From Euborellia annulipes (Eukaryota > Arthropoda > Insecta > Dermaptera > Anisolabididae), in assembly GCA_023213315.1 (NCBI GenBank), contig JAKCPI010031625.1, forward strand, positions 1 through 64,000: a stretch of DNA of 64,000 nucleotides, read 5' to 3'. The first letter of the stretch is position 1. Each line of letters begins with the position of its first letter. Below are positions 47,295 to 57,649 of the stretch, piece by piece. A program made the translations under genes and the position numbers. The notes below the pieces were generated by a model. The model searched no databases. It was not told the origin of the DNA and saw only the letters and a list, made by a program, of their open reading frames with translations.

Positions 47295-47431
47295 CTGACA
47301 AGAGAAGGAGAATGATTGAGTTATTTCTGCTTATGCAATGGCGAGTCTCTGATTTCGCAGGATGGCTCTGACTCTGGCTGGAGTGAAGAGGGGCATCGCC
47401 GTCCCCAGGAAGTGGTGCTCGAAATTCTCCG
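47295..47431 (-). ncRNA. Type 3 exon-like block upstream of PP1-type copy 2
   Basis: A 137-nt block with CTTGTAG acceptor and GTAAAT donor. It is the duplicate of 31505-31638 and stands in the same position relative to the PP1-type gene, about 0.8 kb before its TATA box. Confidence 0.4.
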
Positions 47432-47483
47432 CTACAAGAGATAATAATAAAAAATTATTAGTAATTTTATACTTATGTTAAGA

Positions 47484-47762
47484 GGCGACGTGGCTTATCG
47501 GATAAGCTGGGGCTTAGTAATACGAGGTAAAATTGTACTCGAGTTCGAACCCGGCTTGCCGAAAAATTCAACCAAGTCGAGCGTCTCTACTGGGGCAATG
47601 GGAATACAATCACCTCCAGTTCCAGGCACCTAGGGCCTTAGGGATGGGCATGAACCATTCCTAGAATGATCCTCTCCAGGGGCCTTGAACCCGGAGAGTG
47701 ATACGGGGAGCACAATAGATCTATAAAGGTCGCAGTACAGAGAAGCCCCAGAACATCAATTC
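47484..47762 (+). mobile_element. tRNA-derived SINE, complete-looking
   Basis: Box A-like GACGTGGCTTATCGGATAAG and box B GAGTTCGAACCCGG, then a 200-bp unique body ending near ACATCTACATCTACATTCTT. Absent from the matching position of the other duplicate (about 31.66 kb), so it inserted after the duplication. Confidence 0.6.
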
Positions 47763-48209
47763 ATCTACATCTACATTCTTATGTTTGTGAATCTTTTTGG
47801 TTTCATAAAATTTTCTCGAACGGGTTAGCAAATAAAAATACAAATAGTTAAGTTTTATATTAATATTCATCTTCTTCTTCTTCTTCTTTCATTGTGGCTT
47901 ATCCCTATTTTTTTATTTATTTATTTTTTTTTTTTTAATTAATATTCATATGACTTGGTATGTCCGATTCGAATTATTCTGTGCCTGCCTGCCTGTTGGA
48001 TTTATAGAATATTAATTATACAGTATTTTATTCAAAAATGAATAGATCTCAAGAACTTTTGAATTATAAAATTATGTTAATTAAAATAATTTTTTTTTTT
48101 TAAATAAAATAAATTAAAATTAAGTAATTATATGTGTTTTAAAATAAAAAAATAAAATAAATAAATAAAAAAATATACTTTTGTAAATATTTACATGACG
48201 CTGAGAAGG

Positions 48210-48217
48210 TATAAAAG
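48210..48217 (+). promoter_or_regulatory. TATA box of PP1-type gene copy 2
   Basis: TATAAAAG about 95 bp before the start codon. It is in the same position as the box of copy 1 and is followed by a nearly identical 5' leader of roughly 65 nt. Confidence 0.55.
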
Positions 48218-48310
48218 CTCTGGCCAACAATAAAATTTTGACCGCCGTTACTAGAGAACGCGTGGTTTGGGTGCTTTTGCGAACTCCCAGAATCATTCTT
48301 AGTACCGGCG

Positions 48311-49206
48311 ATGGGCAATTGCCTGCTTTCTCTGCGTGTGAGTTGATCTATTTGACACTCCTTTTTATCTATTTAATATTTTTGAAAAAATTTTCAATTT
48401 CTTAATTGAAATTTTGATCCATTTGCCTAATTGATTCTCATGCTAACTTGGCTTATTCTTTTTTCGATTCATTCATTATACTTGAAGCCTTTACTTCTTT
48501 TGCATAGACTAAATAAAGATCAATATTGAATTTTGAATTAATTTAGAATTATTTTCAAATGAAATGAATAATAATTTTTTTTTTCTTTTATTTTCCAGTC
48601 GTTGTTAAAAAGAGAGGAGTGCGTGCGCCTTAAGGGTATTTTAAAGGTAATTTATAATATTTTTAAATAATAAATATTGCATTTCTAATTCTTTTTTTTC
48701 AATTAGCGTACACCTAATCCTTCCTTGGATGATGCCTCCGCTCCAAGGAAGAGAGTACGCTTTCTTTTAGAGGGGCGCGACTCGCCAACGTTTCCTGTAA
48801 GTAATAATTAACTTCAATTATTACAAATTAATATTATATTGAATTTTCTCAATAAATTTTTTAGACCGATTCTGATCAACTTCTGGAATTTCATTTTTCT
48901 CAATTGAGAAGATGGAAGGCAATGGATAATCTTGTCTCAAATGAGGATCAACCGTCAGAGGGCTCCAACCTCGAGATGGAAGAGAATCGTTCGGGCCAAG
49001 AAACTATTCATTGCACAGGGTTGAGAAGATGGGGAGTGATGGATAACCTTGTCGTAAATGAGGATCAACCATTAGAGGGCTCCAACCTTGTAATGGAAGA
49101 GAATCGTTCATGCCAAGACATTCATCACTATGGGAAACGGAAGGTGCCTCCCTCCTCTCCTCCTCGTCCCTTAAAGAAATTTAAGGGTCAGGATCTCTCC
49201 TTTTAA
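48311..49206 (+). CDS. Putative PP1-binding protein, copy 2
   Basis: Coding exons 48311-48337, 48599-48646, 48707-48796 and 48865-49206 give a 168-aa product identical to copy 1. I see one silent T/C difference in the coding sequence (His codon before the final Tyr-Gly-Lys stretch). The introns and flanks differ by many substitutions and small indels, so the coding part is more conserved than its surroundings. The TATA box is the stronger TATAAAAG at 48210-48217. All splice sites are intact. The same - strand exon family that precedes copy 1 precedes this copy at 47.3 kb. Two identical proteins in a diverging duplication suggest selection or gene conversion. Confidence 0.72.
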
Positions 49207-49816
49207 CTCCATTCCTCCTCGGAGTTAAAATAGGCACCTGAGCTCAAGCATCACCTTGCCTCCTTCCATCTTTGGCGAGGAATATTCATTTGGGCTCGTG
49301 GCGGTGAGTTTATTAATTTCTTCGTAATCTTTAAATTTTTTCTAATAAGATAATAATGTTTTTTTTTCTCTTCCTAATAGAGTCGTCCTTCCCTTGGATT
49401 GACACCTTGACGTTGGTGGGAAGGCTCTAGTAACTTCTTCTTCTAATTCTTTCGTTCTACAATCGTTCTTCAAACCCACTATTGATTGATTCGTTATACA
49501 GAAACATTTTCATCCAAATAATTCAATTACAACCACAACAACAACAACAAAAGAAGAAGAAGTGAAGCTAAGAACAATCCATAAATAATAACAAAAAAGA
49601 AAAGCGAAAAAAATGTTCTACATCAGAAGTGAAAAAAAATATATCAAAAAAATGTAATTATTATTTGAAAAATAAAATAAATAGACTTGTTTTATTTGAA
49701 ATTAATTTTAAAAAATAAATAAAAAAGTTCAAAAACTTTTCTACTTTTAATCTGGAAGGTCGAATAATAAAAAAAAATCTGGTCCTGAGTTCTGATTAAG
49801 TTTAAGAAAAAGGAAA

Positions 49817-50206
49817 AAACCAGCGGATGCTTTCCACGTTAAAATAATTTATTCGCAGATATTTCGGTAAGCCTAACGCAAACCATCCTCAGTGCTTCAA
49901 ATTATATGATTGTGGAGCGTTTAATAAACTCATAAAATGCTTGAGAAGCCATTCTATATATGGAGGGGACAAAATCGTATGAAGCATTGTGTCTTATGTA
50001 TATAGATGCTATTTTTCTCTCAGTGACTTGCTTCATACGATTTTGTCCCCTCCATATATAGAATGGCTTCTCAAGCATTTTATGAGTTTATTAAACGCTC
50101 CACAATCATATAATTTGAAGCACTGAGGATGGTTTGCGTTAGGCTTACCGAAATATCTGCGAATAAATTATTTTAACGTGGAAAGCATCCGCTGGTTTTC
50201 TTTCTC
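49817..50206. repeat. Palindrome with paired hammerhead-like motifs
   Basis: Arms of about 180 bp, separated by 27 bp or so near 50015. Each carries CTGAGGATGGTTTGCG and TTACCGAAATATCTGC, at 49861-49892 (-) and 50123-50154 (+). Located just after PP1-type copy 2. Confidence 0.75.
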
Positions 50207-50682
50207 CATAACCTTAATACTGTTGACCCAGCATACTTCGTTTCGTTTACTTCAAGTTTAAGAAAAGTTTGCAATTTGATTTATTTTTTTTTAATAATAG
50301 AGAGTCAAATTTTATGCAAATAGAAATGACGTTTTTTAGTAGAATAGAAACTTGAATGTTAGACTAGAATGCAATAGCAAGCATGCAAGAAGACATGAAC
50401 AAATTTTAAATTATAGACTTATAGGCCTATAAATATAAAAAATAATTACCACTGCAATGAAATATAATTTGAATTATCTAGCGATAGCCGGATACAGGGG
50501 AAGTAGAGTGGTATATTGATCTTAAAACGTGATGATTGGCAGCGGAGAGAAGACCGACGAGGCAGTAATTCGGAGAATATTGTACGGTATGTAAATTCTG
50601 GAAGAAAACTTGGTGTTAATGTCTATCTATGGTTATTATATTAATAAATGTTAAAAATTATACAGTAATCTATTCTTTATAT

Positions 50683-51914
50683 CAGTGGTTCCCAACCTTT
50701 TTTGATGTGCGGCCCACTTTTTCCATAAAAAAAACCTCTGAGGCTCAGTGTATATATATACAGGGTGTCCCAGAACTCAAGGATAATCCGTGAACAGGAG
50801 GAGATAGATCAGTTAATGAGTGTTCAAATGGAAAAAATTTTTAAATAAAAGTCTCTTAGTTTTCGAGTTAAGGACATTTTTTGAAAATCTGGAAAATCAC
50901 TACCTTTCCCTAAATATTTAAATGCTATTGATACAAATTTTCATATTTTAGTTTCGGAATCCTGAATAACACTGTTATCGATCACTATTCAAAAAATAAC
51001 CTGAGTATTATACTTTTTGAGAAAAAAAATATTTTTGACGGATATATGTGTTTTGATGAGCTAACTTTGACTCTTGATATCTTAAATATAAAAATATGTA
51101 ATAAACAATAATGGCAAATTATTTAAAAAATTAGCGCATTTAATCAAGATTCCAAAATGGTATAACACTTTGTGCTTTTTACTTTTTTTTAAAATAATAT
51201 TTCTATTTCTATGTGAAATAAACGAATCTCCAAACATAATTCGTGATTGGGATGAAGGATAGAATTGAATACAACTAATTAAATTAATAAAAATACATTT
51301 AATTTAATAATTACATTCATTTACGAATTATGTTCGGAGATTCGTTTTTTTCGCATAGAAATAAAAATATTATTTCAAAAAAAAAAAAGAAAAAAGCACA
51401 AAGTGCTATACCATTTTAGAATCTTGATTAAATGCGCTAATTTTTTTACATAATTTGCCATTATTGTTTATAACATATTTTTATAAGATATCAAGAGTCA
51501 AAGTTAGCTCATCAAAACACATATATCCGCCAAAAATATTTTTTTTCTCAAAAAGTAAAATACTCACGGTTATTTTTTGAATAGTGATCAATAACAGTGT
51601 TATTCAGGATTCCGTAACTACAATTAGAATATTAAAATATGAAAATTTGTAGCCATAGCATTAAAATATTTAGGGAAAGGTAGCGATTTTCCAGATTTTC
51701 AAAAAATGTCCTTAACTCGAAAACTAAGAGACTTTTATTTAAAAATTTTTTTCATTTGAACACTCATTAACTGATCTATCTCCTGTTCACGGATTATCCT
51801 TGAGTTCTGGGACACCCTGTATAATTTTATATAAATATATATAATTTTTATCTTTTCTTAGAAGTCCGCGGCCCAGTTCCAATCAGCCCGCGTCCCACGG
51901 GTTGGGAACCACTG
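50683..51914. mobile_element. hAT-type element with CAGTGGTTCCCAACC ends
   Basis: Inverted ends CAGTGGTTCCCAACC and GGTTGGGAACCACTG with a perfect 8-bp duplication CTTTATAT (50675-50682, 51915-51922). Its body is almost entirely a second inserted palindrome. Confidence 0.88.
50761..51819. mobile_element. Mariner-type foldback nested in the hAT element
   Basis: Ends CAGGGTGTCCCAGAACTCAA and its mirror, flanked by TA. Arms of about 500 bp mirror around 51290. No ORF. Confidence 0.8.
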
Positions 51915-51924
51915 CTTTATATCA

Positions 51925-52035
51925 TCTATCACGCTCTGTTTGACCAATTTCCCAATGGAATTTCGAACCGAAGTTTTGCAGTCTTATAGAGAACCTCATA
52001 GAGAATCCAGGAAAAATAGTCGGGTCCCCATATTT
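51925..52035 (+). mobile_element. Helitron-like fragment after the hAT element
   Basis: Shares CACGCTCTGTTTGACCAA and the AGTCTTATAGAG body. It appears to be the older host sequence of the hAT insertion ending at 51914. Confidence 0.35.
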
Positions 52036-52139
52036 TTAAAAGGAGAAGTGCAAAAAATTCCAGAAACTCCAGAATTTGCTCATTAGAAAGCATTGAGTTT
52101 TGTCTTGTTCTATGAAAAATTTATACATACTGCGACATA

Positions 52140-52385
52140 AGTGAGTCCTTCTCCCGGTTAGAGCACATCGCACCGTTTCTCGCCACCTATTCGTCATTTC
52201 TGCTTATCGAATCAGTCTTCTTCCCTCCGACTTCTATCTTCCGTTTCTGCTTCGATTCCATCTCTCCATCTTTTTCTTGGTCTTCCCTTTTTTCTTCTTT
52301 CAACAAGGACCCAGTTGAAAATTTTTTGTGGCAGCCTAGATTTCTCCATCCTTTGTAAATGACTATACCAGCCTTGTAGCTTGTT
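52140..52385 (-). pseudogene. LINE reverse-transcriptase C-terminus, decayed
   Basis: On the minus strand the translation has GWYSHLQRMEKSRLPQKIF, then RRKKGRPRKRWRDGIEAE. This matches the usual end of RTE/CR1-type LINE proteins (H-x-x-RM ... GRPRKRWRD). A stop follows within about 15 residues. Confidence 0.75.
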
Positions 52386-52484
52386 TTTTTTGGTCTAGAA
52401 GGGGGCTGGTCTCCATCATCTAGGGTTTAATTTGTATATTTAATTTTAATTATAAATATATACAATATAAATTTTGCTCCATTT

Positions 52485-52625
52485 TTTTTACATGTGATTA
52501 ATTCATTGTTTTTATAATAGAGATCTTTATTGGAATTCTCTTCTACGAATGAATCACAAAAGTTTTCATTTCATATTTTTTTTAAACAATGAAATAATCA
52601 CATGCGAAAATGCATGGGCATTGAT
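52485..52625. mobile_element. Mariner-type MITE, decayed
   Basis: Keeps ACATGTGATTAATTCATTGT and the mirrored ACAATGAAATAATCACATG arms and ATGCATGGGC, but the outer ends are lost. Confidence 0.5.
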
Positions 52626-53277
52626 TAATAATGACTTTCACGGTGATTTGAGCAAATTTAGAGTATGTTGTAATTTGAAAAATAAAAGTTAAAGAATAAA
52701 ATCCTCTCTAATAAATATATAATTCATGTCAAAAAATAAAATAGGTCTATTTTGTTTTCAAAGTAAATTACAGCTTGACTAGACTTTATCCAGATTAATT
52801 TTAAATATAAATGTATATATAGGTTAAGGGGGTCCAGAGGGTTTTGGGGGGGGGTCGGGGTCGTGAAGCCTTTTTTATTTCGATTGTTCTGTACTGTTTG
52901 AGAATAAAATAACACAAATTTAAGTATAATTTAAAAATTAATTAAAAATAAATTTGCGAAAAAAGGTAATTTTTCGAACTCGGGGGGGGGAATTCCCTCC
53001 CCCTGTATTATAGGTTCCTACTGTATATTTTAAATAAATAAAATTTGTTAATTCAATTCTATTAGAAAAACTTTTTTGTAATTAAAATAAAACTCCAATA
53101 ATAATTATTAATTTTATCATATATAACTAAATATTTAATTAAATCATTTTGTTTTAAAGATGCATTTATAAATTCACTTAAGATGAAAGTTGAATTAACA
53201 GAAAATTTTCTTCTCCCAATTATATAAATATAACATAATAATTAAGATTAATACATATAAAATAATGACAAACTCAC

Positions 53278-53414
53278 CAAATTGACAATGTAAATGTTGA
53301 TTTAATGAAGAATGTGTGCAGCCAAGAAATAATACTCTGATTGCTTTTTACTAAAACATCTTGGTTGATGACAAGTTGCCATTTAAGCTTAGAAGCACCA
53401 GTCAGGATGGATTT
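53278..53414 (-). ncRNA. Type 4-like block with one fully open frame
   Basis: A 137-nt block from a TTTCCAG acceptor to a GTGAG donor, ending CAATTTG like other type 4 blocks. One frame is open for all 45 codons, beginning KSILTGASKLKW, with no recognised domain. It is longer than the 67-nt relatives. Confidence 0.4.
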
Positions 53415-53817
53415 CTGGAAATAATAAGGGAAAACAAACATAAGAATTTGAAAAATATATAAATAATTATTTTTTAAAAATTGGTTGAAATCTAAAGTAA
53501 GAGTCAGAAGATAGAGAAAGAATATTATGTCTAATATATATATATATATATATTATGAGTTGAAAAAATCTAAATGAACCTACAAATATTAAGTTAGTAT
53601 TCAATAAGGATTAATAAAAATATTTTTAATATAATTTAAAACAAATATAATTAAAAGAAAACAATAATTTTAAGTATATGAATGATAATAAAATTTGACA
53701 GTCAGGTTAACTTGTTTGAATTATGAGTTTCAAATATTTCTGTTATTTAAGATAATGAATTCATTGAAAAATTCAATTATAAAAATAATAAAATAAATAA
53801 TTAAATGAATTACTCAC

Positions 53818-53933
53818 CTTAAAAAAGCATAAAAAGAATATATTAAATTGATGTTAAGTAGACAAGTTGTCATTCATTAAACGGGTTCCACAGAGGTGAG
53901 ATAGAGAAGACAGTAAACCTTACGAAAAAAAAC
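53818..53933 (-). ncRNA. Type 1 exon-like block, third copy
   Basis: Acceptor TTTATAG above 53933 and donor GTGAGT below 53818. It shares ACTTGTCTACTT and the TTTTTTAAG end with 18377-18545, and the TCTTTATCTC-like core is recognisable. It marks the start of a second reverse-strand unit. Confidence 0.4.
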
Positions 53934-54269
53934 CTATAAAAAGGATTTAAAAAAAAATTATTAATATTATTAAATAGAAATTATTAAATTAATATAATAT
54001 AAAAATATACAAAAACTCAATATAAAATTATTAATTAATTAAATAATTTTGAAATAAACAACAAATATGGATGCTATCTACTGATAAACAACAAATTTTA
54101 AATATCCCTATTTAAAAATAATTTTTCAAATAAAAATTTTCATTATTTTAATAATAAATAAATCAATTATAAATTTTAATATAATTAAAAAACTAAAATT
54201 TACTTATAAGAAAATTTCTAAAAAATAAAAAAAGAGATAGCTTTAGTTATATAGGTTGACGGATAGATG

Positions 54270-54735
54270 GCAGATAGATCCACGAAAAGACTGTGTGTAT
54301 GTGTGTGTGTGTGTGTGAATGTGAATGGGAAAAAAGTGTGAAAAAAAATAATAATAATAAATTAACTTTCTTCTTTTTAAGTAATACGTGCCCTCAAGCT
54401 TGGTGTAGTTGGTAGCGCGCCTGCCTTGTATACCAAGGGTCAGTCGCGTAGCGAGCTTAACTCGCGCCCGGGGCACAATACCTTTTTAGCAGCCCCCCCC
54501 CCCCATTCGAAAACCATATAATATTATATGTAAAATATACAAAATTATTATGTTACACTATCACTAAATTTAAAATATATTTTCCAGAGTTAATTATAAT
54601 AAAAATAAAAATTATCCAGCAATATTTTGTTTTGAGGACCATTTGGCGCCCCTTTGTGAGTAGCGCCCGGGGCATGATGACCCCCCCTCTCGCTTAGCCA
54701 CTGCCAAGGGTCGCGGGTTCAGATTAAAGGCGCAT
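54270..54735 (+). mobile_element. tRNA-derived SINE pieces, head split by a hAT MITE
   Basis: A SINE tail with GTGTGTGTGTGAATGTGAA at 54290-54340 is followed by a head (GCTTGGTGTAGTTGGTAGCG) that resumes after the MITE as GTCGCGGGTTCAGA. Confidence 0.6.
54441..54703. mobile_element. hAT-type MITE in a SINE
   Basis: Ends CAGTCGCGTAGCGAG and CTCGCTTAGCCACTG, with a perfect 8-bp duplication CCAAGGGT (54433-54440, 54704-54711). C-runs and GCGCCCGGGGCA lie near both ends. Confidence 0.88.
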
Positions 54736-55014
54736 TCTGTACTTGTTTGCCAGAATCTAAATACAAATCAAATTTGTAAGTATTAATATTTTAAAATTTT
54801 ACATTAAAAATAAATTTTTTTTTTTCGGGGGGGAGGAAAAAAGTAATTCCTATTTTGTTTAATCTCGAGGGGGGGGGGTAATTTACCCCTATTACCCCCC
54901 TATATCCGCCTTTGATTGACGATTTAATTTATTTCTTACTTTAATAATTTTATTTATAAGACTCATTTTCTCCAACGAAAATTTTGAAATTGGCCAAATA
55001 TATATATATATATA

Positions 55015-55880
55015 TATATGAAAAAGTTTGGGTTAACGCGTGGGGTGCTGAGATTTACTCGACGTTTCGGCTCTCCTTTGGAGCCATTTTCAAGAGAGAA
55101 GGAAGTTAGGAGGTAATGGTGGAGGGGGTTGTTTACGGGGTCGCAGTCTTCCTGGTCCCCAGGTCAATTTGGTGGATGACTCAGAGGCGTGGATTGGTCT
55201 CTGAGAACTGGAGGAAGGTTGGGTGTGTGTAATTGTGTTCGGTTTAGGTTGACTACGGGGCCTCAATCTGCCTACTCCCCAAGTCGGTGTGTTGGTGGGT
55301 GTTTGGTGGATGCCTCAGAGGTCTGGGTTTGTCTCTGAGGAATGGACAGTGGTTGGTTCTGTGTAATCGGGTTTGTGTTTGGTTTGGGTTGACTTTGGGG
55401 CCTCAATCTGCCTACTCCCCAAGTCGGGGTGTTAGCTCTGGTTCCCGGGGTCTCAACCTGCCTACTCCCCAGGCCGAGAGTAACTCAAACCAAACACAAA
55501 CCCGATTACACAGAACCAACCACTGTCCATTCCTCAGAGACAAACCCAGACCTCTGAGGCATCCACCAAACACACCACCAACACACCGACTTGGGGAGTA
55601 GGCAGATTGAGGCCCCGTAGTCAACCTAAACCGAACACAATTACACACACCCAACCTTCCTCCAGTTCTCAGAGACCAATCCACGCCTCTGAGTCATCCA
55701 CCAAATTGACCTGGGGACCAGGAAGACTGCGACCCCGTAAACAACCCCCTCCACCATTACCTCCTAACTTCCTTCTCTCTTGAAAATGGCTCCAAAAGGA
55801 GAGCCGAAACGTCGATAAATCTCAGCACCCCACGCGACTTAACCCAGAAAACTTGTCTTCGCAACATCCGGTCGCGAAAC
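55015..55880. mobile_element. Palindromic double copy of the TWGxGRLRP repeat
   Basis: Two near-identical arms of about 400 bp meet head to head around 55483. Each has CTCAATCTGCCTACTCCCCA repeats and a hammerhead-like motif near its outer end (55061-55093 and 55780-55810). Flanked by AT microsatellites. Both strands show the same broken frames. Confidence 0.7.
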
Positions 55881-56748
55881 CTTCAAGAACAAAAAAAAAA
55901 TATATATATATACATGTATTTGAAAAATTTCGACAAGAGGGCCCGAGCTCTCTCGATTATCGAAAATAAATAATAACAAATAAAATTTACTTTTATAACA
56001 AATTTGATTAAATATTTCCCTCTCTCTCTCCAAATAAAAGGGATATCCCTACCCTCCTTAGTATTTATTATTTTTGTTTACCAGCGAAATTTTTTTTCCA
56101 TTTCAATAAAGAAAAAAAATAAAACAATTTTATTTGTGTAAAAATTTTCGAAAAAAAAAAAAACTTTTTCTTTGTTTATTCATAAATCCCACCCGAAAAA
56201 AGAGATTAGCAATTTATTGATAAACAATCAAAAGCCCTCAACTCTACCTTTTTATATTTGTTCAGTCAATTTATTTGATATAAATGACTCTTTTTTTTTT
56301 GGCCCGTGATAATTTGAACATTACGTGATTGGTCAACTTATTCCAGGCTTAACACTTGTCACGTAGGCAATATATTTGATTAAAACCGGATTAAGAGAGA
56401 GATGGGAAATATATATATATGGTTTTACGGTTCGAGAGATTAACACATGTACCAAACACCCCCCCCCCCTCTCCCCACCACTACCTTTAACTCTATAACA
56501 CAATGTTATTATTTAATAGATAAAAAGGGGTATTATTAAAAAATCAAGGATTTTATTAGTCAGGAGATAAAATCATTAAATTGAAAAATAATTTTAATTA
56601 TATAGGCCTAATAAAAGGATACTACAAGGGGCGATAAAGCAAGGAAGGGAACGGGAACCCACCCAATTAAATTACAAAAAAACGATATCGAACTAAAGAA
56701 AAGTTTATCAATTAATCAAGAGAATTTGTTGTTTTTAATTTCACTTAC

Positions 56749-56839
56749 CGAACGAAGTTTCACAATTCGGATATTGAGATTTCAACGGAAATACATGTTT
56801 TCTTTGCCCGTTCGTGACATAATGTTCAAGGTCAATATC
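56749..56839 (-). CDS. Candidate internal coding exon of an unidentified gene
   Basis: A 91-nt block with CTAG acceptor above 56839 and GTAAGTG donor below 56749. One frame is open throughout: it begins DIDLEHYVTNGQRKH and ends CETSF, with ordinary amino-acid composition unlike the AT-repeat ORFs nearby. I do not recognise the family. If spliced to the type 1 block at 53.9 kb the frame stops after four codons. The true neighbours may lie outside the window or in unrecognised sequence. Confidence 0.35.
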
Positions 56840-56919
56840 CTAGAACAATAAAATTTTATGTAAATACAATTTCATCAAATTATTAACTTTATCTAAATAA
56901 TACCTATTTATTATTGAGG

Positions 56920-57095
56920 AGGCGAGGGATAAAGCAGTTAAGCTTATGATCGAGTTCAAATCCTAAATTACCCAACTCTATTTAAGAATCCTCCTCCTGA
57001 GGAAGGAAACGGGAAACCATCTCAGTAATATTCCCATGAAAGTTACTCTCCAGTGTAAGGTCTGATACTATATGACTGAAGAGATTAATTCGAAC
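56920..57095 (+). mobile_element. tRNA-derived SINE
   Basis: Head GGAGGCGAGGGATAAAGCAG, box B ATCGAGTTCAAATCC and a body with GGAAACGGGAAACCATCTCA. An inverted relative is at 59385-59570. Confidence 0.5.
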
Positions 57096-57174
57096 AAATT
57101 TTGATTAAAAAATGTTGGATTCACATACTTTGTTATTGTTTATATTTGTTTGTTTTGATTAAAATATTTTCAAG

Positions 57175-57260
57175 GGGGCTCGCTAGTGTAGTGAGCTAGG
57201 GTCTCGGCTTCCACAAAGATCCCTGTTCAAACCCTGGGCGTGCGGAATTTTTTCATTAAA
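57175..57260 (+). mobile_element. tRNA-derived SINE head
   Basis: GGGGGCTCGCTAGTGTAGTG, then GATCCCTGTTCAAACCCTGG as box B. No intact cloverleaf was built. Confidence 0.45.
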
Positions 57261-57605
57261 TAAAAATATTTATTTAATGTAAACAAATCCTCAAGCAGAC
57301 ACTGGATTGAAATATTGGATCTCACTACAGCCCCCAGGCAACTCTACGAGGAGAGGGAGTTGCTGTGACATCCCGTCCTGTGGAAGGGACGTAAAGAAGA
57401 TTCCCTCTCAGTGATGCATTCTTCGAAAGGAGCAGGCTACACGCCGGTGCTGAGGGAGTCCCTCCTCAAACTAGGACATCCTCCATAGCATAGAAGAGGT
57501 TGGATAAAAGGAACCGGTTGGAACCAGAAATAAGGATTAGTTCACTAGCTAGAAACGAACGAAGGAAGAGCCGAAGGCGGGCTTTGCGACTAGTATATTA
57601 TATAT

Positions 57606-57606
<1 letters not shown>

Positions 57607-57647
<41 letters not shown>
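57607..57647 (+). repeat. Poly-G tract of about 40 bases
   Basis: Uninterrupted guanines directly before a foldback repeat. Able to form G-quadruplexes, and a likely site of length polymorphism or assembly error. Confidence 0.9.
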
Positions 57648-57649
57648 AT

